In this document: piece by piece, positions 1 through 7,248 of the stretch | Layout of the letters: the number at the start of each line of letters is the position of its first letter | Position numbering within the stretch: position 1 is the stretch's first letter | Origin: Clostridia bacterium | GTDB taxonomy: Bacteria; Bacillota; Clostridia; Christensenellales; UBA1242 | Length of the DNA stretch: 64,000 bases | Direction: 5' to 3' | Assembly (NCBI GenBank): GCA_017453125.1 | Contig: JAFTKS010000004.1 | Span: forward strand, 1 to 64,000 | Notes under the pieces: model-generated | Seen by the model: only the letters and a program-made list of their open reading frames with translations | Database searches by the model: none | What the model was told of the DNA's origin: nothing | Program-made: the position numbers and the translations under genes

Positions 1-115
1 TAACTGAAATATTTTGTCTTTCAGCAATTTCAGATAAACTAACATATTCTTTATTAGACGTTGCGATATCTACCATAACTCTAACAGCATATCTGCCTTT
101 TGAAGAAATCTTCAT
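1..115 (-). CDS. Rrf2-family transcriptional regulator, N-terminal part (cut by window edge)
   Basis: Only the first 38 codons are inside the window, read leftward from an ATG at 115-113. The peptide opens MKISSKGRYAVRVMVDIA, which is the typical opening of Rrf2/IscR-type winged-helix regulators, and continues into the first helix-turn-helix (SLSEIAERQNISV). Family members sense Fe-S clusters, nitric oxide or cysteine status and repress nearby operons. The Cys ligands that would show cluster binding lie further along the protein, outside the window, so the effector cannot be stated. The region upstream (116-350) shows no gene. Confidence 0.85.
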   Translation of the reverse strand, partial: MKISSKGRYAVRVMVDIATSNKEYVSLSEIAERQNISV

Positions 116-354
116 TTTTATCTCCCTAAATTTAGTTGTGTTGATTTAAATTAAGTATATCACATATTTTTATTTTTTGTATTGAATTTTTATAAATTCT
201 TTAAATTATACATTATCATTTTCTTTTGCTTTGCACAGGCATATAGAAATGTCGTTATCTTAGAATATAAATTAAAAAAATACACTCAAAATGTTTAGTT
301 ATGTTTAAAGCGATTTAGATAGTTTAAAACCACCTAAATTATTATAATAATACT
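116..354. other. AT-rich intergenic stretch without a recognised gene
   Basis: This lies between the Rrf2 start and the terminator at 355-411. I see no ORF with a ribosome binding site. It should hold the promoter of the Rrf2 gene and, because a rightward terminator follows, perhaps a short rightward transcript that I cannot identify. Confidence 0.4.
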
Positions 355-411
355 ATATTTGCTGTCAATTGCTGTCAAAATAAAAAATCAAAAGACAGCA
401 AATATTTTTTT
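355..411 (+). terminator. Rho-independent terminator with no visible gene before it
   Basis: ATATTTGCTGTC (355-366) pairs perfectly with GACAGCAAATAT (394-405), followed by a T-run to 411. The T-run exists only in the rightward direction, yet no rightward gene precedes it. Confidence 0.6.
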
Positions 412-450
412 ATATTGCGAATGTCTTTATTTATCTATGATTTTAAGATA

Positions 451-529
451 TAGGGCTCACACACTTTGGTTTCAGGGCTCGTTCTTGGTAAGGCGGAGGT
501 CACGGGTTCAAGTCCCGTCATCAGCTCCA
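451..529 (+). pseudogene. Decayed tRNA-Thr (GGT anticodon)
   Basis: The 3' half is tRNA-like: anticodon loop TTGGTAA (anticodon GGT, Thr), variable loop AGGTC, T arm ACGGG-TTCAAGT-CCCGT, acceptor strand CATCAGC, discriminator T and encoded CCA ending at 529. The 5' half has decayed. Nothing upstream pairs with CATCAGC, the D loop is far too long, and the 5' side of the anticodon stem reads CGTTC, which does not pair with GGCGG. The intact tRNA-Thr(CGT) at 34782-34857 has the matching GCTGATG strand. I infer a pseudogene, possibly left by a recombination or integration event. Confidence 0.65.
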
Positions 530-670
530 GTATTTTTATACGAAAAGTCTTTGACTTTTCTTTTTTTGTTTCAGGGACTTTCACCCGTTCTGTACTCGGG
601 TCCCCGTCAATTACATTGCCACCCGAGAAATATGACTTCGTCACATTGACAAGTCCCGTCAACAGCTCCA
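509..670 (+). repeat. Duplicated tRNA 3' end (att-like direct repeat)
   Basis: The last 21 bases of the decayed tRNA-Thr (509-529, CAAGTCCCGTCATCAGCTCCA less one base shown) recur at 650-670 with one mismatch (CAACAGC for CATCAGC). A shorter anchor, GTTTCAGGG, occurs at 469-477 and again at 568-576. The block at 568-670 therefore looks like a second, more damaged tRNA copy carrying extra sequence with hairpins such as ACCCG/CGGGT. A tRNA 3' end in direct repeat is what site-specific integration leaves, but only about 120 bases lie between the copies and no integrase is present. Confidence 0.5.
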
Positions 671-676
671 CATATT

Positions 677-722
677 AAACCCTTGGAAAACCCTTTAAAA
701 TAGGCACTTTCAAGGGTTTTTA
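677..722 (+). terminator. Rho-independent terminator after the tRNA remnant
   Basis: AAACCCTTG (677-685) pairs with CAAGGGTTT (711-719), followed by more T. It suggests that this tRNA locus once was, or still is, transcribed rightward. Confidence 0.65.
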
Positions 723-805
723 TTTTCTAAAAATCTACTAATTTTTTGATCAAAAAATATTAGATGTCAATTTTGGGAATGTCGTATGTGTCAAAATTTT
801 GCATA

Positions 806-838
806 AAACAAAAAAGGTGTCACAATTATCGACACCTT
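806..838 (-). terminator. Terminator of the 1011-2006 gene
   Basis: AAGGTGTC (814-821) pairs with GACACCTT (831-838). Reading leftward the hairpin is followed by a T-rich run (A-run on the plus strand before 814). It lies about 170 bases beyond the stop codon of the leftward lipoprotein gene. Confidence 0.6.
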
Positions 839-1010
839 CATTTTTTAATCTCTTTTAATTCTTTTATCATATAGCCTTTTGTTTTAGCTGCTACACAATA
901 CCAAATTTAATCTTATTCTTTTTTCTCCGCATATTTGAAAAATGGTGAATACCAGATATCAAACATATCATCAACTGCTGAAATTAAGCAAACCAAATAA
1001 GAGACAATTG

Positions 1011-2006
1011 TTATTCAACTCCGTTTAATTTGTTTCCAAGGTCTCTCAAATCTTCAAATGCAGGTTTAATCCATTCCACTTCGTCAAATTCTACATTCAA
1101 TTTGTTTTCAAAGCCAGCATAATTAACACCCATATCTTCAATTACAATTTTAGCAACTTCATCTAACTCTTCGTCCGTTAGCTCTCTATTTGTCTTACCA
1201 TCCTTGCTAGCAGCTAACGAAATATCTATATCTTTTTCAAGTTCTGCCCACTCGGAAACTGTTTCATCAGTAATAGGTTCTTGTGTAGTTACTCTAGCTA
1301 GTATAAACTCATCTACAGAATTTCCATCAACCTTCAAACTCACATAACTATAATTATATGAAGAGATCCCAAATGAGCCATCTCCACCAACATAATACCT
1401 TATATCAGTAAATATTGATTTTAAAGAAAAACCTGTTTCTCCGTAAGACTCAACAATTGTAACTGCATCACTTTGTGCTGGAGCACTTGTGACACTATCC
1501 ATAACGGACTTAATCGTAACAACATTAGCAGTCTCATTCCAATCAACATTATAAATATATTTATTTTGAGAAGGAACTTCACCTATACTAAAATCAAACT
1601 CTTGACCATACCAATTGTCAAGATGAAAATCATTTCCCTCACTAAACAATCCGCGATCAACAGCTCTTAAATGCAATATAATATCAGGAAACAGAACAGT
1701 TACAACCTGCAACAATTCTTCTTTAGTCGCTGTTTCTGTTTGGTCTTCTGTAATATATTTATCAAAGATCGTCTCCATTTCAGTATTACTCATCTCCTCA
1801 GCGAGTGCAATACGTCTAGACATTAGAGCCACAGAAGACTCACTTTTCAATTCTTCAAAACCAATAGTTTCAACAGCCCTATCAATAACCATATTCATCG
1901 CTGTCAAATCTTGTTTTGTTTCTCCACAACCTGTCATCATTAAAGGAGAAAGAGCGGCAATTGTTGCCATACCTAGCCCCATTAAAAATTTATTTCTTTT
2001 TTTCAT
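1011..2006 (-). CDS. Predicted lipoprotein of unknown function
   Basis: 331 residues. I choose the ATG at 2006 because GGAGG stands five bases before it and the protein then opens with a lipoprotein signal peptide: basic MKKRNK, a hydrophobic stretch, and a lipobox ending MTGC with the lipidated Cys at about residue 27. A longer in-frame extension to 2102 would run through the poly-G tract and bury the signal peptide, so I reject it. The mature part is acidic, with no recognised family, and should sit on the outer face of the membrane. Its promoter carries an 11-base G run in the spacer (separate entry), which suggests on/off or graded expression. It is monocistronic, ending at the hairpin at 806-838. 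Confidence 0.75.
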   Translation of the reverse strand: MKKRNKFLMGLGMATIAALSPLMMTGCGETKQDLTAMNMVIDRAVETIGFEELKSESSVALMSRRIALAEEMSNTEMETIFDKYITEDQTETATKEELLQVVTVLFPDIILHLRAVDRGLFSEGNDFHLDNWYGQEFDFSIGEVPSQNKYIYNVDWNETANVVTIKSVMDSVTSAPAQSDAVTIVESYGETGFSLKSIFTDIRYYVGGDGSFGISSYNYSYVSLKVDGNSVDEFILARVTTQEPITDETVSEWAELEKDIDISLAASKDGKTNRELTDEELDEVAKIVIEDMGVNYAGFENKLNVEFDEVEWIKPAFEDLRDLGNKLNGVE

Positions 2007-2056
2007 TTTTCCTCCACTTAATCTAATTTTTATAATAGATAGTTCTACTTGAAAAT

Positions 2057-2087
2057 AGTTTACCCCCCCCCCCGCCTGTTTTGTCAA
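2057..2087 (-). promoter_or_regulatory. Promoter with an 11-base poly-G spacer tract (candidate phase-variable)
   Basis: Reading leftward: TTGACA (2087-2082), a 19-base spacer whose last 11 bases are all G (C on the plus strand, 2063-2073), then TAAACT (2062-2057). The ATG of the lipoprotein gene follows at 2006 with a GGAGG site. The -35 box is perfect and the -10 box matches four of six. With 11 G the spacer is two bases over the optimum; with nine G it would be 17. Confidence 0.7.
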
Positions 2088-2198
2088 GGAAAAAAGTATC
2101 AAATTTGAGTTTTGTTTATAAAGCGAAATATCTCTACAAAATACTCCTCAACAACAATACTAAACGCAACTGCATAATGCATAAGAACAAATTATAAT

Positions 2199-2231
2199 TA
2201 AAAAAACCTACTAGATTTCTCTAATAGGTTT
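2199..2231 (-). terminator. Terminator of the RsgI-domain lipoprotein gene
   Basis: Reading leftward: AACCTATTAGA, loop GAAA, TCTAGTAGGTT (one G-T pair), then a T-run. It lies just past the stop of the gene that ends at 2259. Confidence 0.75.
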
Positions 2232-2258
2232 AGATTTCTAAATTTTGTTATGCTATCA

Positions 2259-3461
2259 TTAAGCTGCTGGTTGTTCTTTATTCCAATGTCCTTTATCATG
2301 TCCAACATGACTACCAAATTTGTCAGGGGCTTCAAAATGATTTTTAAAACCATCTTTAGCATTTTGTTTGGCATTATTAAGCTCGCTAAGGTCAACACCC
2401 AAATCAGCAAGTTGACTTTTTATATCTTCAATATCAAAATTATCTTTAACATTATCAAATGCATTATCTACAAGGTCTCTAGTAGATTTAAGAGCTAAAT
2501 CTGCGGTGTCTTTTGCTGTTTTTAGTACTGTTTCTAATTGAATAACTGTGTCTTCAAATCCTTCAAGGATTGTTTTTTCAGCCTCATTTAAACCATCAAC
2601 ACCAAGTTCTAATCTTTTTGCTAGTAATGCTTCTTTTGCTTCTATATATGCTTGTTTTGCTGTATTATAAGCACCATCTTCTGCCAAGAAAATATCTGCA
2701 TAAGCTTCTTCTAATAAAGTAATTTGTGCTTGCAAATTTTCAATAGCATCAGCAAATAAATCGAGCTCAGTACCTTCTTCGACATTTTGTTCTCTGATGA
2801 TAGATGCTAAATTTTCTAGTTCCGCAATATTAATTTTTTCAACTCTCATATTGTAGTAAGCGTCTTTTAATTCTTGTGTTAAAAGGTTTTTAGTTTCTTG
2901 TCTTGAATCTTTAAGCAAATCAATAAGTTGTTCTTGTGTCATTTCTTCTAGTTCAGTTTCTGAATATTCCTTTAAACATTCTTCAACTTTTTCAGCAATA
3001 TCTGATTTTTCTATCTTACCTGTCACAACATCAACATTAAGACCTTTGTCTTTAAAGAAGTTATTTGCTTTATCTTTAACTTTCTTCATAAGATTGTCTG
3101 CATTGCCAGAAATATCAATATTAATTTTTTCTTCCTCTCCAGTTTCTAAATATCCATTTTCTTCTGCTATATCTAGAAACTCTTCAACTGCTTCGTCAGC
3201 AGTCATTCCTTCAAATTCAGAAACTTCAGTTGTTTCATCAATAGAAAGTGTAATAATATGATTACCATCTTCATCTAAAGCATTTACTGACAAAACTTTA
3301 TCGTCTTTATCTAATATAAATTCAATTTCTGGATTTAGACTTACATTCATAACCTTTGCAGTTGCATCATCAGAGTCTGTTTTTCCACAAGCAGCTAGTG
3401 CAAATGCACAAGGTATAATTAAACAAATTGTTAGTACAAAACTTAAAAATTTCTTTTTCAT
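2259..3461 (-). CDS. Lipoprotein with an RsgI-like extracellular domain
   Basis: 400 residues. A lipoprotein signal peptide ends in LAAC (Cys25). Residues of about 36-66 read VMNVSLNPEIEFILDK followed by KVLSVNALDEDG, the hallmark of the RsgI periplasmic domain. In RsgI anti-sigma factors this domain cuts itself at an Asn-Pro bond, and the NP is present here (SLNPE). The rest is a long acidic, helix-rich region (about 130-370), ending in a His-rich tail. No membrane helix or cytoplasmic anti-sigma part is present, so it cannot hold a sigma factor. It lies beside an ECF sigma/RsgI-like pair (3621-5079) and shares an upstream sequence motif with it, so I infer that it belongs to that regulon. 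Confidence 0.75.
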   Translation of the reverse strand: MKKKFLSFVLTICLIIPCAFALAACGKTDSDDATAKVMNVSLNPEIEFILDKDDKVLSVNALDEDGNHIITLSIDETTEVSEFEGMTADEAVEEFLDIAEENGYLETGEEEKINIDISGNADNLMKKVKDKANNFFKDKGLNVDVVTGKIEKSDIAEKVEECLKEYSETELEEMTQEQLIDLLKDSRQETKNLLTQELKDAYYNMRVEKINIAELENLASIIREQNVEEGTELDLFADAIENLQAQITLLEEAYADIFLAEDGAYNTAKQAYIEAKEALLAKRLELGVDGLNEAEKTILEGFEDTVIQLETVLKTAKDTADLALKSTRDLVDNAFDNVKDNFDIEDIKSQLADLGVDLSELNNAKQNAKDGFKNHFEAPDKFGSHVGHDKGHWNKEQPAA

Positions 3462-3563
3462 TTTTATTTTACCTCCATTAAAATTAATATTTTATTACGA
3501 AACAAATAATATTTTGGAACCATCACCCCAATTATCCTCTTGATAAAATCTTTTTATCCTACC

Positions 3564-3594
3564 AATTAAACAACTCATTTAAGACTATTATTGG
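3564..3594 (-). promoter_or_regulatory. Motif shared with the region upstream of the ECF sigma gene
   Basis: Read leftward it contains the blocks CCAATAA, TTAAATGA and TTGTTTAAT in the same order as the copy at 5091-5121, with small spacing differences. It lies 27 bases past the stop of the anti-sigma gene and about 100 bases before the RsgI-domain lipoprotein gene, where that gene's promoter would be expected. Confidence 0.5.
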
Positions 3595-3620
3595 TAAAAT
3601 TAAAAATTTTTATTTATTTT

Positions 3621-4550
3621 TTAAGGCATTTCGTTTGGTGGTGGATTATTGTTTTCAGGGACACCATCGTCGTTTTGTGGTTCTTCATTATTGTTGCTTC
3701 CTGGTGGATTATCGTTCTCGTTGTTTTTCTCGTGCTTATTAGGATTATCTAATGAACCTTCTTCATTTTGTGGAATGGGTTCATCAATATTGTCTGGTTT
3801 ATCTGGTCCATCAGGGACATTAGGGTCATCAGAAGGAGGTGGTGGGGGTGGATTTTTATCAGGGTCAAAAAACCTATCTTTTCCTTTAATATCATCAATC
3901 ATTTTATCTAAACCATTAAAATCATCAAAACCCATTCTGTCTCCAAAATCTTTATGTGGCATAAAGTGGTCTTCAACTGGAATTTCTGGTTTGCCAAGTT
4001 CATTTAGTTTGCTTGAAATATGATACTTAGTTTTTGATAATTTATCCCTAGCAATACTTTCAACATCATTTGTTGCATATAATTTTATCCCATTTTCAAG
4101 TGCGAATTTGTCGGGATTTTCATCGTATATAAAAGCTATAATTCTATCTAAACAATCATTTAATTTAGTGTTTTCATCTATATTATCAAAGAACTCATCA
4201 CTTAAAACCAAATCACCGTCATCATTCAATGATACAATGGACACAACATTATCATCGTTATTTGTTGTAATGCATATTTGAGGGTTTATTTCTAACACAT
4301 ATGAAGTGTATTGTCCTAACATATCACCACTTTTAAACATTGGTAAAATTGCAAATATTGCAACAAAAATTAACACAAGAGAGCATAGACCAATAGGGAG
4401 TAATCTCCACCTAGAAAAGTGTTTTTGTGTATTTCTTTGTTTACTGACCGTATTGCTAATAATAGGAGTACTCTTTAATGCTTCAGATTGTTTAATATTT
4501 ATTTGACTATTTTCTTTCATAAATAGCTTTTCAATATCTTTATTGTTCAT
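3621..4550 (-). CDS. RsgI-like membrane anti-sigma factor
   Basis: 309 residues in three parts. The N-terminal 45 residues are hydrophilic and cytoplasmic and would hold the sigma factor. A single membrane helix follows at about 48-70 (LLPIGLCSLVLIFVAIFA). The outside part begins with an RsgI-type segment (YVLEINPQICI then NVVSIVSLNDDGD, about 84-115) containing the Asn-Pro pair used for autoproteolysis in RsgI proteins. The last 75 residues are rich in Pro, Asn, Asp and Glu, including a run of six Pro, and may cross or bind the cell wall. The gene overlaps the sigma gene by 11 bases, so translation is coupled, the usual arrangement of a sigma factor with its antagonist. Confidence 0.8.
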   Translation of the reverse strand: MNNKDIEKLFMKENSQINIKQSEALKSTPIISNTVSKQRNTQKHFSRWRLLPIGLCSLVLIFVAIFAILPMFKSGDMLGQYTSYVLEINPQICITTNNDDNVVSIVSLNDDGDLVLSDEFFDNIDENTKLNDCLDRIIAFIYDENPDKFALENGIKLYATNDVESIARDKLSKTKYHISSKLNELGKPEIPVEDHFMPHKDFGDRMGFDDFNGLDKMIDDIKGKDRFFDPDKNPPPPPPSDDPNVPDGPDKPDNIDEPIPQNEEGSLDNPNKHEKNNENDNPPGSNNNEEPQNDDGVPENNNPPPNEMP

Positions 4551-5079
4551 TTTTGTCCTCCTTTATCTTTTCTTTTAAAATTTTTATAGCCCTGTTGTAT
4601 TTCCACAATACCGTACCCAGTGGAAGATTTAAAAATTTAGCAATTTCTTTGTTTTTATAACCATATAGTGTGTGTAAAATAAAAATATGCCTATCTTCTT
4701 CTGCAAGTACTTTGTTGAGTAAATTATGTAAGTAAAAACTATCTTCTATATTATATTCTTTTTCATTAGCAAGAACAGGAATTTCATCTATATTAACAGA
4801 ATTATGCCTCGCATCTTTTTTTATATAATTCAACGCTGTGTTTTTTGCTATTTGTAATATCCAAGAAATAACATTTGTGCCTATTTTATAACTCCCGGAA
4901 TTAAGTTTTATTTTTATATAAGTTTCTTGTAAAACATCTTCTGTATTTTGAAAATTATTTAGCATTGAATAAATAAAACTAAATACACCTCTATGCGTTT
5001 CTTCATATAATATGTCAAATGCTAATTCTTCACCATTCTGAATTCTCAGCATTAAAGAATTTAACTCTTTATTTTTCAC
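4540..5079 (-). CDS. ECF-type RNA polymerase sigma factor
   Basis: 179 residues, normal for an ECF factor with only regions 2 and 4. Region 2 lies at about 20-70 (FDILYEETHRGVFSFIY, then EDVLQETYIKI and SWILQIAKNTALNYIKK). Region 4 lies at about 118-170 (EDRHIFILHTLYGYKNKEIA and LPLGTVLWKYNRAIKILKE). It starts at a GTG (5079) with GGAG about eight bases before it. It directs RNA polymerase to a small regulon, probably including its own operon and the lipoprotein gene at 2259-3461, since a shared motif precedes both. The RsgI-like partner overlaps its end. Confidence 0.9.
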   Translation of the reverse strand: MKNKELNSLMLRIQNGEELAFDILYEETHRGVFSFIYSMLNNFQNTEDVLQETYIKIKLNSGSYKIGTNVISWILQIAKNTALNYIKKDARHNSVNIDEIPVLANEKEYNIEDSFYLHNLLNKVLAEEDRHIFILHTLYGYKNKEIAKFLNLPLGTVLWKYNRAIKILKEKIKEDKNEQ

Positions 5080-5090
5080 CTTTTTCTCCT

Positions 5091-5121
5091 ATTAAACAAT
5101 CATTTAAACCGATTTTATTGG
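5091..5121 (-). promoter_or_regulatory. Motif upstream of the ECF sigma gene
   Basis: Leftward sequence with the blocks CCAATAA, TTTAAATGA and TTGTTTAAT, matching 3564-3594. It ends about 12 bases before the GTG start and abuts the ribosome binding site. If it were a -35/-10 pair the leader would be extremely short, so it may instead be a protein-binding site. Confidence 0.5.
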
Positions 5122-5370
5122 AAATTATATAAGGATATTATAGCACATAAAACCAATTTTTGTTGTTAAATAGAAAACATTTTTAAAAAATAAAAACAAC
5201 TGAAGATAACATAATTATTTTTAATTACTATCAAAATTCTATAAAGTTTTTTAAATTTATTCTTCTTCGAATTCATTGTTGATATTAATTTAGTTGACAT
5301 TATTTAGGGTCACGAGTATACTATTGTCAAAATAATTTAATTTGTTTTAGTCATTCTTTTAGGAGTATTT

Positions 5371-5916
5371 ATGAAAGTTTTTTTAAAATATTTTGCAATG
5401 CCTTTGCTTATTGCAGTTGTTGCTAGTGCACTATACATTGTTGATGCATTAATCGGCGGACTATTTGTCTCTGGTGCCGGATTTATGTGGGTTGCTTTTG
5501 CCTGTTGGACGGTTTTCTTCGGCGCAAGTATAAAAGAAAGAATTCAAGGATTTATCGGAATAATTATTGGCTTTATATCAGCAATTCTGATGAATTTGAT
5601 TACCGCATCTTTTTCTTTGAATATTGGCACAATTAGCATTAGTTGCCTATTAGGTGTATTTATTTTGAATGGTGTTGTAATGTATATGAATCACGCACAA
5701 AAAATTTGGCTCAATTCTGTAACTGGTGCGTTTGTCGGAATATTCCTAACATTTAGCGGACTTGGCGTTGGACTTTCTTCTACAGCAAGCGTTTCCGAAT
5801 CGTTATTAATGCTTGGAATTCTATTGACCTATTCTGTACTTGGTCTAATATGCGGATACATTTCAATTACTTGTCAAAACAAAATTAAAAACAAACTCGA
5901 TTCAATCGATAAATAA
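5371..5916 (+). CDS. DUF1097-type integral membrane protein
   Basis: 181 residues, almost entirely hydrophobic, with five or six predicted membrane helices and a short charged tail (NKIKNKLDSIDK). The pattern, including GAGFMWVAFACWTVFFGAS and the Gly-rich helices, resembles the DUF1097 (YcdZ-like) family, whose function is not established. An AGGAG site stands just before the ATG. The gene runs away from the ECF sigma operon and ends in its own terminator, so it is probably monocistronic. Confidence 0.65.
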   Translation: MKVFLKYFAMPLLIAVVASALYIVDALIGGLFVSGAGFMWVAFACWTVFFGASIKERIQGFIGIIIGFISAILMNLITASFSLNIGTISISCLLGVFILNGVVMYMNHAQKIWLNSVTGAFVGIFLTFSGLGVGLSSTASVSESLLMLGILLTYSVLGLICGYISITCQNKIKNKLDSIDK

Positions 5917-5925
5917 TTTAACAAT

Positions 5926-5953
5926 AAAAAGTCCTTTTTATGAGGGCTTTTTT
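5926..5953 (+). terminator. Terminator after the DUF1097-type gene
   Basis: AAAAAGTCC pairs with GGGCTTTTT across a loop of about ten bases, followed by further T, directly after the stop at 5916. Confidence 0.7.
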
Positions 5954-6103
5954 ATTGGTTATATTATATCCAGCATATACTTTATACTAATTTCACTTTT
6001 ATGAAGATTAATTTCAACAATTAATTTATTTTCAAAACCAAGGAATTTTATTACACAAAATTTTGGTTTGTTGATATACTAACCAGAGAAAAGGAGACAT
6101 TAT

Positions 6104-7246
6104 ATGATATATAATAATTTTCAAGACAAAAAACTATCCGCCTTGGGTATGGGGTGTATGAGACTGCCCCATAATCCAAGTAACCATAGTGAAATAAATA
6201 TAGATGATTTAAGCAAGATGGTTGACTACGCAATTAATAACGGAATTAATTACTTTGACACTGCTTGGGGATACCACAACGGAAACTCTGAAATTGCAAT
6301 CGGACAAGTACTAAAAAAATATCCTAGAGAATCATATTATTTGGCAGACAAGTTCCCTGGTTACGACTTAAAAAACATAACAAAAGTCGAAGAAATTTTT
6401 GAAAAACAACTGGAAAAATGTCAGGTTGAATATTTCGACTTCTATCTATTCCATAATGTTTGCGAATTGAATATTGAACAATATTTAAATCCCGAAAACA
6501 AAATTTTTGAGTATTTAATTGAGCAAAAGAGAAACGGAAGAATTCGTCACTTAGGTTTCTCCACACACGCATCTTTGGAGACAATGAAACGTTTTCTTGA
6601 TGCTTACGGCAAAGATATGGAATTTTGTCAAATACAACTAAATTAGCTTGATTGGACTCTTCAAAATGCCAAAGCAAAAGTTGAACTTTTGAATCAATAC
6701 AATATACCTATTGGGGTTATGGAACCTGTTAGAGGAGGTAAACTCGTATTCCTAGACTCAAAGCATAACGAACGACTAAAAAATTTGCGTCCAAATGCTA
6801 CAAGTGTAGAATGGGCTTTTAGATTTTTGCAAGCAATTCCAAATGTAACAATGACACTGTCTGGAATGAGTGACTTCAACCAATTAACAGAAAATATTTC
6901 TATACATAATTCATTTGCTCCACTAAACGAAGATGAAATAGCAGAACTTCTAGACATTGCCAAGGAAATGACTTCGAAAAACACACTTCCCTGCACCGCT
7001 TGTAGATATTGTACAACCAATTGCCCTATGCAATTAAATATTCCTTCTCTTATTGAGTTGTATAACGACTATGTATATAGCGAAGGTGGATTTTTGGCAC
7101 CAATGGCAATCAATGCATTACCAGACGACAAAAAGCCATCTGCTTGTATTAATTGTCGTGCTTGTGAAGCTGTATGCCCTCAAAATATAAAAATTAGCGA
7201 AATGATGAATGATTTTACAAACAAACTACACAAAGGAGATAAATAA
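6104..7246 (+). pseudogene. Aldo/keto reductase with C-terminal 2x[4Fe-4S] domain, interrupted by one in-frame TAG
   Basis: One reading frame runs from ATG 6104 (AAGGAG before it) to 7246, broken only by TAG at 6644-6646, residue 181 of 380. Both sides match the family without a gap: QIQLN, stop, LDWTLQNAKAK, where relatives have a Tyr (TAT or TAC, one base from TAG). The catalytic tetrad is intact: Asp52 and Tyr57 in FDTAWGY, Lys83 in ADKFP, His117 in LFHN. The C-terminal half holds two ferredoxin-type cysteine sets, at about 297-307 (CTACRYCTTNC) and 348-358 (CINCRACEAVC). Such proteins reduce aldehydes or ketones with electron transfer through the clusters. The next gene, a flavoprotein, starts two bases after the stop. 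No other decay is visible, so the mutation is recent, a strain polymorphism, or a sequencing error. Confidence 0.85.
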
Positions 7247-7248
7247 AT

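Noticed and set aside
509..670. An intact integrated element between the tRNA repeats
   Set aside because: Only about 120 bases lie between the copies, with no integrase or other gene.
435..671. A 78-residue leftward reading frame over the tRNA remnant
   Set aside because: It contains MTGLEPVTSALPRT, the well-known false protein read from the antisense strand of tRNA genes. It has no ribosome binding site.
2007..2102. N-terminal extension of the lipoprotein through the poly-G tract
   Set aside because: It would place a charged leader before a clear lipoprotein signal peptide, has no ribosome site, and covers an evident promoter.
3046..3261. Rightward Ser-rich frame inside the RsgI-domain lipoprotein gene
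   Set aside because: It is an antisense shadow without a ribosome binding site.
3649..4023. Rightward frame rich in Ser, Gly and Leu
   Set aside because: It is the antisense of the Pro/Asn-rich tail of the anti-sigma factor; low-complexity coding DNA gives such shadows.
6104..7246. Recoding of TAG as an amino acid
   Set aside because: TAG ends several other genes in the window at the expected place, and only this one frame is interrupted.
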